From assembly GCF_000011645.1 (NCBI RefSeq), contig NC_006270.3, positions 3,432,501 through 3,496,500 on the forward strand: 64,000 nucleotides of DNA, read 5' to 3'. The notes under the pieces are model-generated. The model was not told the origin of the DNA. It ran no database searches and worked only from the letters and a program-made list of their open reading frames with translations. Origin of the DNA: Bacillus licheniformis DSM 13 = ATCC 14580. Lineage in GTDB: Bacteria > Bacillota > Bacilli > Bacillales > Bacillaceae. The position numbers and the translations under genes are program-made. Below, in pieces: positions 48,272 through 57,623 of this stretch. How positions within the stretch are numbered: the stretch's first letter is position 1; every line of letters starts with the position of its first letter.

Positions 48272-49051
48272 ATGACATGTTCAAAGTGCGGCCATCAAAC
48301 AGATGGCGGAAAATTTTGCGAGCAGTGCGGGTCAAGTTTGGCCGGCGGCAGTGATGGCGGAAAAGGAGCAGCTGAAACGCCGCAGGCAGCTAGATATGCG
48401 GAGGCGGCGAAACAAGCGTCTTCCATGTATTTTTCCTATTGTTTAAAGGTGCTGAAACGACCGTTTATCGAAATGAAAAACGCCGGAGAACAGCACGTCC
48501 TCAACAGCATCACCACAATGGTGATATTTGCGCTTTCGGTGCCGCTGATGTTTTATTTCGGCCTCAAAGGCTTCTTTGACGCCATGGGGGACTATTCCGG
48601 AGTATTCGGCCGCTCCTACGCAATGCCGACATTTTTTGATATCGTCGTAAAGCCCGCTGTTACCTTTGCTATTTATATTTTCTTATTATTTGTTTTTACA
48701 TACGCAGGCGTGCGCATTCGGGGTGTGCAAGCGGCATTTAAGGAAGTGCTCGGGCGGTTCGGAGCGGTGCTTATTCCTTTCGTCGCCCTTCTGCTCGCCG
48801 CTTTGCTTTTATCATTCATGCAAACGGGTTTGTTTATATATGTTCTTTTCTTTGCCCTTTGCGGCATCGCCTTTTTAATTCCGCCGGCTGTCATCTCGAG
48901 CTATCACGAAAAAGCGGAAGGCGCTGTTGATACGATTTACGCGACGCTGATCGTCTATTTGCTGACATTTATGTCGGTGCGGATCATGGGAGATTTGTTT
49001 CTTGAATATATCGGAAGGATCGGAGGCTCTATATTAGGGCGGCTGTTTTAG
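48272..49051 (+). CDS. yvbI: Zinc-ribbon membrane protein (YvbI-like)
   Basis: 259 residues: an N-terminal zinc ribbon (CSKCGHQTDGGKFCEQCG), a linker, then about five membrane helices (VIFALSVPLMFYFGLKGFFD, AIYIFLLFVFTYAGVRI, FGAVLIPFVALLLAALLLSF). Between yvbG and yvbJ, as YvbI in B. subtilis. Function unknown. AAAGGAGATTTTATTTTC precedes the ATG. Confidence 0.75.
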   Translation: MTCSKCGHQTDGGKFCEQCGSSLAGGSDGGKGAAETPQAARYAEAAKQASSMYFSYCLKVLKRPFIEMKNAGEQHVLNSITTMVIFALSVPLMFYFGLKGFFDAMGDYSGVFGRSYAMPTFFDIVVKPAVTFAIYIFLLFVFTYAGVRIRGVQAAFKEVLGRFGAVLIPFVALLLAALLLSFMQTGLFIYVLFFALCGIAFLIPPAVISSYHEKAEGAVDTIYATLIVYLLTFMSVRIMGDLFLEYIGRIGGSILGRLF

Positions 49052-49058
49052 TGAATTG

Positions 49059-49098
49059 AAAAGCCTTTTTCCATTGAGGAAAAGGGCTTTTTTTTTAT
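49059..49098. terminator. Bidirectional terminator between yvbI and yvbJ
   Basis: AAAGCCTTTTTC and GGAAAAGGGCTTT pair over CATTGA with nine T after the stem on the plus strand. Confidence 0.8.
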
Positions 49099-50862
49099 TC
49101 TATTGACGTTAAGAGCAATCTGCCGTCCTCGATGGCGGCGTGATATGTCCAATGATACGTTTTTAACTGTTCTTTTCCGCCTTTGATAATATTAATTTTC
49201 TCCGTTGTCTTAATCGTTGCCTCCCGCCCGTTTTGCTTCCAGCTGTTTACGCTGAATTGGACGACTTCCTCCTCTGTCCCGCTGTTGTACAGTTTAGCGA
49301 CCAGTTTCTTTTGATCGTTGTACAGCGGACTTCCTTCTTTCAAGCTGTCGCGGACGAGGCCGAAATCGTTTGTGTTGATGGCGTCTTGTAGCCTGTATAA
49401 ATACGCTTCAATGGCGAAAGCAACCTTTTGGTCGGTGAGCTCTTCGCCTGCTGATGCATTGTTCATGGCCCCTTTCGCTGAGGCCCATGCCGATGTGTAT
49501 TCCTTCGGATTGTCATTTTTGATTTCTTTTTGATGCTCGATATCGATAACGGCTTCAGGATCGCTTTTTTCGATGAGCCACTTTTTCTTGCCTTCGGAAT
49601 AGACCAATGTGTACGTATATCCGCTATCGTTTTCTTTCAGTTTAGGCGCAATGTAGTCGTCATAATAGGCCGATTTGTGCTTTTCAATCCCTTTGAGCTC
49701 TGTTTTCCATTGCCCGTCTTCTTTGTATAGCCGGAACGAATCAAGATCAAATACAGTAGATAAGTAGGTGCCTTTATAGTAGGTGCTGCTGCTTTTCAGC
49801 CCGTCCGTGACCTCTTTCAGGCGGTTTTGATAAGACGGGGCGGCCATTGTCATGCCGCTGACATTGCCGCTTGCAAAGGCCTTTGCTGCTTCCTTTGTAT
49901 GGTTGACGACAGCGGTCATCATGTCATCCATAAACCCTTTGTCTGATGCAAGATTGACTTCGATTTCTTCACCTTCAATCGGCGTTTTTTCGCTTTTCAG
50001 CTTCCCCCACGGAAATTGCGCCTCAACCTGAGCAGACATTGAACCGTCAGTCAGCACAGGTCCGAATTCAGTTCCTTTGAATGGATTGATCTTCATCTCC
50101 TGATCATTGATCCAGAGCGTTCCTTTCAAGTTTTCATAGCCTTCTTCAAAGACAAGCTTTGCCATGTGCCCGTTAAGGTCCGCATTAACCTTCACATCAC
50201 CTTGGAGGGCGGTGACCTTCAAGATCGGCGATTCCGCTTTTCAGCTTTGCCTTCACCTCGTAAGTACCGGGGACAAACGGGCCGATTTTTTTCTCGAAGT
50301 TTTCTTTTTCTGTTGTGATGACCTTTTTGCCGTTAACAAACAGGCCGGTATCTTTATAGTTTGTCTTAACCGTTAAGTAGACAGGCTCCGTGTTCAAGAC
50401 ATAGCGGTCATAGATCCAAAAACGCCTGCCCTTTTTTTCGATCGTCATCAATGGATGGCCGGCACCGCTTTTTAAGGATGTGATCAATTCTTTTTCTTCA
50501 TCCGGGTGTTCTTTCAAGTAATCCAAGAGCGGCTTGACGTTTTTCTCCGTGACAGCCAGATCCACGTCTGATGATTGAAGCAGTTTTGCTGCTTTCTTGG
50601 CATCTTTCTGATCGAGGGCGGCTTCAAAATCGGAAATCAGTTTTTCCTTTGATGTGAGTGCTTCACCGGTTTTATAGCCGGCAAACAATAAAATCAAGCA
50701 GGCCGCGATTGCCGCCATGATGATGATTCTTTTTCGTGTCATCGCACGCTGATACCTTGCCGCCGGGTCGGAAGCTCGTTCCTCGTCCGCCCGCGCGCCG
50801 CAATGCTTGCAATACAGCGCATTTTTTGTTCGTTCCCTTCCACATTCCTTGCAAAAATCCAT
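49095..50862 (-). pseudogene. yvbJ: yvbJ-like TcaA-type zinc-ribbon membrane protein, frameshifted
   Basis: Two frames cover one gene. The 5' part starts at ATG 50862 (GGGAGGAAAGTC upstream): zinc ribbon CKECGRERTKNALYCKHCGA, one membrane helix (IIIMAAIAACLILLFAGY) and a TcaA-like domain, ending KLKSGIADL then EGHRPPR and stop. The 3' part (49095-50222) continues KVTALQGDVKVNADLNGHMA. Removing one T near 50219-50224 joins them. TcaA-type proteins affect glycopeptide sensitivity in staphylococci. A real mutation or a sequencing error are both possible. Confidence 0.85.
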
Positions 50863-50947
50863 GACTTTCCTCCCATCAAACAAAAACACAATTAGTCATT
50901 TTATACTATATTTATCGTAAGAAGGGATTTAATATTAAGGCCGCATC

Positions 50948-50988
50948 AAAAAAAGCCAAACGAATGCGCTGATCCGTTTGGCTTTTTT
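50948..50988. terminator. Bidirectional terminator after the iron-binding lipoprotein gene
   Basis: AAAAAAGCCAAACG and CGTTTGGCTTTTTT pair around about 12 bases. Confidence 0.85.
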
Positions 50989-50990
50989 GA

Positions 50991-51938
50991 TCATTTTAAA
51001 AAGTATTTTTCAATATCATCAAGCATCAGGTTTGCTGCAAGGACGCCCCCTGCTGTATTCCAGATGGCATCGCTCACTTTATGGACGTTTCCTTTTTTGG
51101 AGACGTTTAAGTTTTTAAAGAGCGGATCATTGACATAGTCTTTCTCAATGGCGCTTGCTTTGTCATCGCCTGTCTCATACGTGTAATAAAAAAGCACGTC
51201 CCCGTCCATATCAGGAATTTGTTCCTTTGTCACTTCCATTTGTCCGAGATCGTTGGCTTCCTGGCCTTTAGGCCTTGCAAAACCGAGCTGATCCAAAATC
51301 GTTCCGGCAAATGATCCTTTGTGATAGATGCGGGTATCAGCATCTGTAAAGCGGACGAGAGAGACTTTTTGTTTCACTTTATCGCCTAGTTTTTCATGAA
51401 TGTCTTCAACGCGCTTGTCAAAGTCAGCGATGACTTTTTCGCCTTCAGCTTTTTTATTGAGCGCTTCGGCAGTAAGCTTAAAGTTGTTTTTCCATTCCCC
51501 TGACAATGTCTCGGCAAATACGGTCGGCGCGATTGCTTTCAGCTTGTCGTATACTTCTTCTTGGCGGATTTTGTTGCCGATGATTAAGTCAGGCTTCAGG
51601 CTCGCGATTTTTTCAATATTCGGCGCAGCCTCCGTTCCGACGTTCTCTACGCCTTTCATTTTATCTTTAATATGGTCATACCATGGATCTCCCAGCCAGG
51701 ATTGAACGGCGCCGACAGGTTTTACGCCAAGTGCGAGCACTGCTTCTGTCGCTTCATTCGTGAGTACGACGACTTTTTTCGGAGTGCCGTCAATTGTCGC
51801 TGTTCCCATTGCGTGCTTTACAGTATAGGAATCTTTGCTGCCGTTCTTCTCCGCAGATTGATCTTTATCTTGATTTCCGCAGGCGGCTAATAAAAGGATA
51901 AGCGCAGCGAACAGTGCAAACCATTTAAAACGTTTCAT
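50991..51938 (-). CDS. Iron-siderophore binding lipoprotein (FecB/YfiY-like)
   Basis: 315 residues with lipobox LLAAC (Cys20). Class III substrate-binding fold: KKVVVLTNEATEAVLALGVK, PNIEKIASLKPDLIIGNKIR, YHKGSFAGTILDQLGF. It binds ferric siderophores, probably of the schizokinen or citrate type by family resemblance to YfiY/YhfQ. A Fur box upstream shows iron control. No permease genes are adjacent, so it must use a transporter encoded elsewhere. Confidence 0.88.
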   Translation of the reverse strand: MKRFKWFALFAALILLLAACGNQDKDQSAEKNGSKDSYTVKHAMGTATIDGTPKKVVVLTNEATEAVLALGVKPVGAVQSWLGDPWYDHIKDKMKGVENVGTEAAPNIEKIASLKPDLIIGNKIRQEEVYDKLKAIAPTVFAETLSGEWKNNFKLTAEALNKKAEGEKVIADFDKRVEDIHEKLGDKVKQKVSLVRFTDADTRIYHKGSFAGTILDQLGFARPKGQEANDLGQMEVTKEQIPDMDGDVLFYYTYETGDDKASAIEKDYVNDPLFKNLNVSKKGNVHKVSDAIWNTAGGVLAANLMLDDIEKYFLK

Positions 51939-51964
51939 GATATGTAGGATCCCCTTTTCTCAAG

Positions 51965-51979
51965 TGATTTTCATTATCA
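51965..51979 (-). promoter_or_regulatory. Fur box upstream of the iron-binding lipoprotein gene
   Basis: On the minus strand TGATAAT-G-AAAATCA, 13 or more matches to the 7-1-7 Fur motif TGATAATnATTATCA, 27 bases from the start codon. Confidence 0.75.
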
Positions 51980-52225
51980 ATTAGATTATATAATGAATCA
52001 ACCTAAAGTCAATATGAAATTCCTATATATCTGTTTTGGATTGTGCTAAAAACCGCTTTTGAGCTGCATCCGGATAAAGAAAACCCTGCTCGGCAGACAC
52101 TGTACAATGAGCATATCGTCTTCTTACGAAAACCGGGATGATCCTCCTTCTAGACACTTTGAATTCATTAGGTTAACATAATCTTGTATGAATATGTTTT
52201 TTTTACCATAGTAAGGAGGGGTGAT

Positions 52226-52618
52226 TTGACTAAGTTTTTATTGAGTGGTTTCTACCTTTTCGGACTTGTCATGCTGAGCAATTGGTCGATTTCTTTTGGT
52301 GAAATATTTGGAGCCGGCAATTCAGCCGTTTTTCAATTATCGGAAGCGGTGCTTTTTACGTTTATCATCGGGTGCTATACAGGTCTTCCTTTGATTTATG
52401 CCAAATTCACTAGATCTGAAACGTTGTTTTTTACAAATCAAAAGGTCTTCCTCATCACCTTAGGATTAGGCGTGCTGCTTTCCTGTTCGGCTTACAGCCT
52501 TCAGCAAGCCCTCTCTCCCATCGCGATTGCGCTGTTGTCGATCATTGGTTTTTTGATCGTTGGCATCAGCGGTTTTCTTCCCGCCTGGTTTCTGAAGCCT
52601 GCGAAAAATCTGCGATAA
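52226..52618 (+). CDS. Four-helix membrane protein of unknown function
   Basis: 130 residues from TTG at 52226 (AAGGAGGGGTGAT upstream). Four hydrophobic helices (FLLSGFYLFGLVMLSNWSIS, AVLFTFIIGCYTGLPLIYAK, VFLITLGLGVLLSCSAYSLQ, IAIALLSIIGFLIVGISGFL). No family recognised; no partner gene adjacent. Confidence 0.65.
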   Translation: MTKFLLSGFYLFGLVMLSNWSISFGEIFGAGNSAVFQLSEAVLFTFIIGCYTGLPLIYAKFTRSETLFFTNQKVFLITLGLGVLLSCSAYSLQQALSPIAIALLSIIGFLIVGISGFLPAWFLKPAKNLR

Positions 52619-52955
52619 ACGGGTGGGTTTTTCTTAGGCTGACGGGGTGTTGGAGCCAAGGTCGAACTCAGTGGTTTCTATAAACGGCGCTGGTCAATAT
52701 GGTGCTCTGAGAAAATCACTTGCCAATGCGTAATCTGACGATTGATTTTTTAAAAAACAACATTTGCTTTCGCCATTTACAAATTAATGAAAATTCTTTA
52801 TGATATAGATATCTAAGTAAACATGTTGCATATACTAAAAAGACCGAAGTGCTCCAACACTTCGGCTTGTACAAAAAGCCGGCCCTTCGAAGGGGCTTGC
52901 TCAGATTGACCTAAAATAGACCACTCCCTATCACTTTCCAGGCTCAAGGGGCGGT
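52619..52955. other. Gene-free interval with three hairpins
   Basis: No credible gene in 337 bases. Hairpins: CCGAAGTG/CACTTCGG at 52844-52865, followed on the minus strand by TCTTTTT; a CCCTTCGAAGGG-centred hairpin at 52873-52898 with five T on the minus strand; and the 10-bp stem at 52913-52962 described with the toxin. The rest is AT-rich without visible signals. Confidence 0.6.
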
Positions 52956-52962
52956 CTATTTT
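52913..52962. terminator. Bidirectional terminator overlapping the toxin stop codon
   Basis: AAAATAGACC (52913-52922) and GGTCTATTTT (52953-52962) form a perfect 10-bp stem. It can end the toxin mRNA leftward and an antisense RNA rightward. Confidence 0.65.
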
Positions 52963-53036
52963 TCTTTGTTCTCTGACAACATGGCAATCAGCATGCCAAA
53001 AGCAATCATTAAAGAGATTGTTTCATATGCTGTCAT
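52956..53036 (-). CDS. Holin-like small toxin candidate (type I toxin family)
   Basis: 26 residues: MTAYETISLMIAFGMLIAML then SENKEK. One membrane helix and a charged tail match the putative holin-like toxin family of Firmicutes. AAAGGGGGTGATAAAA precedes the ATG. The gene is flanked by a stable hairpin on each strand, as in type I toxin-antitoxin loci where an antisense RNA overlaps the toxin 3' end. Antisense transcription is inferred, not seen. Confidence 0.65.
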   Translation of the reverse strand: MTAYETISLMIAFGMLIAMLSENKEK

Positions 53037-53220
53037 TTTTATCACCCCCTTTCAGAAGGGGATGAGCAAGACTTCCCTTGAGTGAGCAAAGCTTTTTATA
53101 CGAGGTAGATTATACCATATCAAGGAGAACATAAAATTAGGGAAAAAACCTTTTTCACTCATGAAATCTAGCTTTTCCGCCGAATTGCTTCGACATCGAC
53201 TAAATTCTTGGTCTTTCAGC

Positions 53221-53853
53221 TCATTTATTGATTGAATTCATTAGCTTGAAGAAGTATTCACGTTGACCGGTCTTATTGAGTTGATACCATGAATCCAATG
53301 TATCCGGTGCAAACACGTCTAATTTTTTCAGCACTTCCCTTGCGAATTCGAGAGGAGCCGCTCCTGATGCAGTAACCAGATTCCCATTTGATACCGCGGG
53401 TCCCATCTCATAAAACGGTTCTCCTTTATAATGAGGACAGACCATTTTCATATAGGCCAAGTCATTGCTTGTATGCTTTCTTGAATCCAGATATCCGCTA
53501 TTCGCCAGTCCCGCAGTTGCACCTCATATTGCGGCAACCATCGCGCCAAGCTCTAAAGCTTCGCCGGCCTTTTTCAAGATCGGCTGATGAATCTTTTCTC
53601 CCCAAGTATTCCCTCCGGGTAAAATGATTAGATCCGCACTCTCGGGCGTCCACTCATCAAGGGAGATATCCGGTTTTATGCGCAGTCCACCCATCGTCGT
53701 CACCATTTCTTTATTCACTCCTATTGTCATGACTTTTAAAGGTGCCGCATCTTTTTTGAAATATCTTCCCGAGTTCAGTTCGGCCATTAAATATCCATAT
53801 TCCCAATCTGACATTGTATGGAATGCATAAAGATATACTGTTTTCGACTGCAT
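53221..53853 (-). pseudogene. DJ-1/PfpI glutamine-amidotransferase-like gene with TGA at the catalytic Cys codon
   Basis: One continuous frame of about 210 codons from ATG at 53853 is interrupted only by TGA at 53526-53524 (codon 110). N-terminal part: VYLYAFHTMSDWEYGYLMAE, SADLIILPGGNTW. After the TGA: GATAGLANSGYLDSRKHTSN, then MGPAVSNGNLVTASGAAPLE. The stop falls between AAI and GATAG, where the family has the nucleophile-elbow Cys (A-I-C-x-A/G). The family includes stress-response and intracellular protease-like proteins. TGC or TGT to TGA is the simplest explanation. Confidence 0.85.
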
Positions 53854-53898
53854 CCAGTAACACTCCAATCGCAATTGATACAGCCTATTATAATCAAA

Positions 53899-53923
53899 AA
53901 CCCTGACAGCTTTTGTCAGGGTA
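53899..53923 (-). terminator. Second terminator downstream of eno
   Basis: On the minus strand CCCTGACA and TGTCAGGG pair over AAAGC and are followed by five T. Confidence 0.75.
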
Positions 53924-53944
53924 AAGGAAATTCAGCTTTCACAT

Positions 53945-53985
53945 TTAAAAGAGGTTGGCCGCATCTGCAGCCAACCTCTTTTTTA
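53945..53985 (-). terminator. Main terminator of the glycolytic operon after eno
   Basis: AAGAGGTTGGC and GCCAACCTCTT pair around about ten bases; A/T tracts flank both sides, so it can work in both directions. Confidence 0.85.
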
Positions 53986-53988
53986 TGC

Positions 53989-55281
53989 TTACTTATTCAA
54001 GTTGTAGAAAGATTGAATACCGTGGTATTGCGCAGTTTCAGCCAATTGATCTTCGATGCGAAGAAGCTGGTTGTATTTCGCAACACGGTCCGTACGAGAC
54101 GGAGCACCTGTTTTGATTTGTCCTGCGTTTGTTGCCACAGCGATGTCAGCGATTGTGCTGTCTTCAGTTTCACCGGAGCGGTGAGAGATAACGGCAGTGT
54201 AGCCTGCGCGTTTCGCCATTTCGATCGCATCGAAAGTTTCAGTCAATGTACCGATTTGGTTTACTTTGATCAGGATAGAGTTGCCGACGCCGTTTTTGAT
54301 TCCTTCAGCAAGCTTTTTCGTGTTTGTTACGAAAAGGTCGTCACCGACAAGCTGAACTTTTGAGCCAAGACGCTCAGTCAGAAGTTTGTGGCCTTCCCAG
54401 TCGTTTTCGTCAAGGCCGTCTTCGATTGAGATGATTGGGTACTTAGAAGTCAGCTCCTCGTACCAGTCAACCATTTCAGCTGACGTTTTTACAACGCCTT
54501 CGCCTGCAAGATGGTATTTGCCGTCTTCTTTGTTGTAGAACTCAGAAGATGCAGCATCCATTGCCAATTTCACTTCTTCGCCAGGTTTGAATCCTGCTTT
54601 TTCGATCGCTTCAACGATTGTTTGAAGCGCTTCTTCGTTAGATCCAAGGTTTGGAGCGAATCCGCCTTCATCACCTACAGCTGTGTTCAAGCCTTTTTCT
54701 TTCAAGACTGATTTCAGGCTGTGGAAAATTTGTGCTCCCATGCGAAGTGCTTCGCGGAAGTTTTCCGCACCGACAGGCATGATCATGAATTCTTGAATGT
54801 CAACGTTGTTGTCCGCATGCTCTCCGCCGTTTACGATGTTCATCATCGGTACAGGAAGCGTTTTAGAGTTGAATCCTCCAAGGTATTGGTATAGAGGAAT
54901 CTGCAAGAAATCCGCAGCTGCGCGGGCAACGGCCATTGATACACCAAGGATGGCGTTGGCGCCGAGCTTGCCTTTATTTTCAGTTCCGTCAAGTTCGATC
55001 AGCAATTTGTCGATTGATACTTGCTCAGTCACATCAAAGCCGATAAGCTCGGGTGCGATGATTTCGTTCACGTTGTTAACGGCTGTTAAAACGCCTTTTC
55101 CAAGGTAGCGGTCTTTGTCGCCGTCGCGAAGCTCAACAGCTTCGTATTCGCCAGTGGAAGCTCCGCTTGGAACCAGCGCGCGTCCAAAAGCTCCTGATTC
55201 AGTGTATACTTCAACTTCAACCGTCGGGTTACCGCGGGAGTCTAATACTTCACGTGCATAAACATCAACAATGTATGGCAT
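53989..55281 (-). CDS. eno: Enolase
   Basis: 430 residues. Signature ILIKVNQIGTLTE with the catalytic Lys, SHRSGETEDSTIADIAVATN, and metal ligands in LAMDAASSEF and ISIEDGLDENDW. It converts 2-phosphoglycerate to phosphoenolpyruvate and also scaffolds the RNA degradosome-like network in Bacillus. Last gene of the operon, with two terminators. Confidence 0.98.
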   Translation of the reverse strand: MPYIVDVYAREVLDSRGNPTVEVEVYTESGAFGRALVPSGASTGEYEAVELRDGDKDRYLGKGVLTAVNNVNEIIAPELIGFDVTEQVSIDKLLIELDGTENKGKLGANAILGVSMAVARAAADFLQIPLYQYLGGFNSKTLPVPMMNIVNGGEHADNNVDIQEFMIMPVGAENFREALRMGAQIFHSLKSVLKEKGLNTAVGDEGGFAPNLGSNEEALQTIVEAIEKAGFKPGEEVKLAMDAASSEFYNKEDGKYHLAGEGVVKTSAEMVDWYEELTSKYPIISIEDGLDENDWEGHKLLTERLGSKVQLVGDDLFVTNTKKLAEGIKNGVGNSILIKVNQIGTLTETFDAIEMAKRAGYTAVISHRSGETEDSTIADIAVATNAGQIKTGAPSRTDRVAKYNQLLRIEDQLAETAQYHGIQSFYNLNK

Positions 55282-55303
55282 GTTTGTTTCTCTCCTTTAA
55301 TGC

Positions 55304-56839
55304 TTATTTTTGAATTAATGACGATCCTGTCATTTCTTTCGGTTTTTCAACACCCAGCAAGTCTAAAAGAGTTGGCGCCAGATCCCCGAGGATTCCGCCT
55401 TCTCTTAATGTCACGCCTTCTTTTGTGACGATGACAGGAACCGGGTTTGTCGTATGTGCGGTGTGCGGCTTGCCTTCTTCGGTAATCAGCACGTCTGCGT
55501 TACCGTGGTCGGCCGTAATAATCGCGTAGCCGCCTTTTGCAAGAATCGCATCAACGACTTCGCCGAGGCACTCGTCAACCGCTTCGATTGCTTTGACCGT
55601 CGGCTCGACTTTTCCTGAATGTCCAACCATGTCAGGGTTGGCAAAGTTGAGGATGATCGCGTTATGCTTTTCAGCCTCAATTTCTTTGACAAGCGCATCT
55701 TTTACTTCATATGCGCTCATTTCAGGTTTCAAGTCATATGTTGCGACTTTAGGCGAGTCGATTAAGATTCGCTCTTCGCCCGGGAACTTTTCTTCGCGTC
55801 CGCCGCTCATAAAGAATGTGACGTGCGGATATTTTTCAGTTTCAGCGATGCGAAGCTGCTTCAGCCCGTTTTGGGATAAAACTTCGCCGACTGTGTTGTC
55901 GAGATTGACCGGTTTGAATGCCACGTATCCGTCAACCGTTTCACTGAAATGTGTCAAGCAAACGAAATGAAGGTTTTTCGGATGCTTGTCTCCGCGGTCG
56001 AAGTCGCGGAAGTCGTCATTGGTGAACGTGTTGGAAATCTGGATCGCACGGTCGGGTCTGAAGTTGTAGAAAATGACCGCATCGTTGTCCTTGATTGTCG
56101 CAACAGGTTCGCCGTTTTCTTTCGTAATGACGGAAGGAATCACGAATTCATCGTAAATTCCGTTTTCATAAGAATCTTTCACGACATCGAGCGGATTTTG
56201 ATATTTCGGTCCCTCTCCGTATGCCATGGCGCGGTACGCTTTTTCGACGCGGTCCCAGCGCTTGTCTCGGTCCATTGAATAGTAGCGGCCTGACAATGTT
56301 GCGATCTCGCCGACGCCGATTTCTTCGATTTGATCCTGAAGCTCTTTGATGTACTTCTCAGCTGTTTGCGGGCCTACATCGCGGCCGTCAAGGAAGCCGT
56401 GAATATAGACGTTTTCAACGCCTTCTTTTTTGGCAAGTTTCAAGAGTGCATATAAATGGTGAATGTGGCTGTGCACTCCGCCGTCAGACAGCAGTCCGAA
56501 CAAGTGGAGGTTTGTGCCTTTTTCTTTCACGTGCTTCATCGCTGCAAGGAATGTTTCGTTCTGTTCGAATTCTCCCTCGCGAATCGCAACGTTCACGCGC
56601 GTCAGACTTTGGTAAACGATCCGGCCTGCGCCGATATTCAGATGGCCGACTTCCGAGTTGCCCATCTGGCCGTCTGGAAGACCTACCGCTTCTCCTGAAG
56701 CTGTCAGCGTCTGGTGCGGATACTTGTTCCAATAGCGGTCAAAGTTCGGTTTTTTCGCTTGGGCTACGGCGTTTCCGACGGTTTCGTCCCTTAGTCCAAA
56801 CCCATCTAAAATGATGAGCGCGGCTAACTTGTTACTCAT
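55304..56839 (-). CDS. gpmI: 2,3-bisphosphoglycerate-independent phosphoglycerate mutase
   Basis: 511 residues from the ATG at 56839 (GGAGGCAGGTCAAT upstream). ALIILDGFGLRDE, catalytic Ser in GQMGNSEVGHLNIGAGR and metal motif ITADHGNADVLI. It needs Mn2+ and interconverts 3- and 2-phosphoglycerate. Overlaps tpiA by eight bases. Confidence 0.97.
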   Translation of the reverse strand: MSNKLAALIILDGFGLRDETVGNAVAQAKKPNFDRYWNKYPHQTLTASGEAVGLPDGQMGNSEVGHLNIGAGRIVYQSLTRVNVAIREGEFEQNETFLAAMKHVKEKGTNLHLFGLLSDGGVHSHIHHLYALLKLAKKEGVENVYIHGFLDGRDVGPQTAEKYIKELQDQIEEIGVGEIATLSGRYYSMDRDKRWDRVEKAYRAMAYGEGPKYQNPLDVVKDSYENGIYDEFVIPSVITKENGEPVATIKDNDAVIFYNFRPDRAIQISNTFTNDDFRDFDRGDKHPKNLHFVCLTHFSETVDGYVAFKPVNLDNTVGEVLSQNGLKQLRIAETEKYPHVTFFMSGGREEKFPGEERILIDSPKVATYDLKPEMSAYEVKDALVKEIEAEKHNAIILNFANPDMVGHSGKVEPTVKAIEAVDECLGEVVDAILAKGGYAIITADHGNADVLITEEGKPHTAHTTNPVPVIVTKEGVTLREGGILGDLAPTLLDLLGVEKPKEMTGSSLIQK

Positions 56840-57593
56840 ATTGACCTGCCTCCAATAATTGCACGAAAGACTGCGGCTCAAGGCTTGCTCCGCCAACAAG
56901 AGCGCCGTCGATATCGGATTCGGCCATATATTCTTTAATGTTCGCAGGTTTTACGCTTCCGCCGTACTGAATGCGGACGCTGTCTGCTGCAGTTTGTCCG
57001 AACTCTGATGCCACGGTTTTGCGGATGTGCGCGCATACTTCGTTTGCATCTTGTGCAGTTGAAGACTTGCCGGTTCCAATCGCCCAGATCGGCTCATAAG
57101 CGATCACGGAAGCAGCTACCTGTTCAGTTGTTAAACCTGCAAGTGCTTTTTTCACTTGGTCTGCAACAAGCTCGTTTGTTTTGTTTGCTTCGCGCTCTTC
57201 AAGCGTTTCACCTACGCAGATGATCGGAACGATGCCGTATTTAAATGCAGCATGCGCTTTTTTGTTGACCGTTTCATCCGTTTCAGCAAACATTTCGCGG
57301 CGCTCGGAGTGGCCGATGACGCAGTATTCAACTCCAAGGTCTTTCAAAGCCGCAGGGCTGATTTCACCCGTGAAAGCTCCGCTTTCTTCAAAATGCATGT
57401 TTTGCGCGCCGACTTTCAGATCTGTGCCTTTTACAGCTGATGTGAGCTTTTCAAGGAACAGTGCAGGCGCACAGACAACAGCTTCTGCTTTATCTGCTGC
57501 GGGAATGGAAGATTTCACTTCTTCAACGAAGCTGACAGCTTCTGAAAGCACTTTATTCATCTTCCAGTTACCGGCTATAATTGGTTTTCTCAT
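56832..57593 (-). CDS. tpiA: Triosephosphate isomerase
   Basis: 253 residues from the ATG at 57593 (AGGAGTGGAGCAC upstream). RKPIIAGNWKMNK with the catalytic Lys, CVIGHSERREMFAETDE with the catalytic His, and AYEPIWAIGTGKSS with the catalytic Glu and the flexible loop. Interconverts glyceraldehyde 3-phosphate and dihydroxyacetone phosphate. Confidence 0.98.
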   Translation of the reverse strand: MRKPIIAGNWKMNKVLSEAVSFVEEVKSSIPAADKAEAVVCAPALFLEKLTSAVKGTDLKVGAQNMHFEESGAFTGEISPAALKDLGVEYCVIGHSERREMFAETDETVNKKAHAAFKYGIVPIICVGETLEEREANKTNELVADQVKKALAGLTTEQVAASVIAYEPIWAIGTGKSSTAQDANEVCAHIRKTVASEFGQTAADSVRIQYGGSVKPANIKEYMAESDIDGALVGGASLEPQSFVQLLEAGQYE

Positions 57594-57623
57594 GTGCTCC
57601 ACTCCTTATGCTGTATATTTTGC

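Noticed and set aside
53524..53526. TGA as selenocysteine at the catalytic position of the DJ-1-like protein
   Set aside because: The placement would fit, but Bacillus of this group is not known to have the selenocysteine machinery and no adjacent SECIS-like hairpin was evident. A nonsense mutation or error is simpler.
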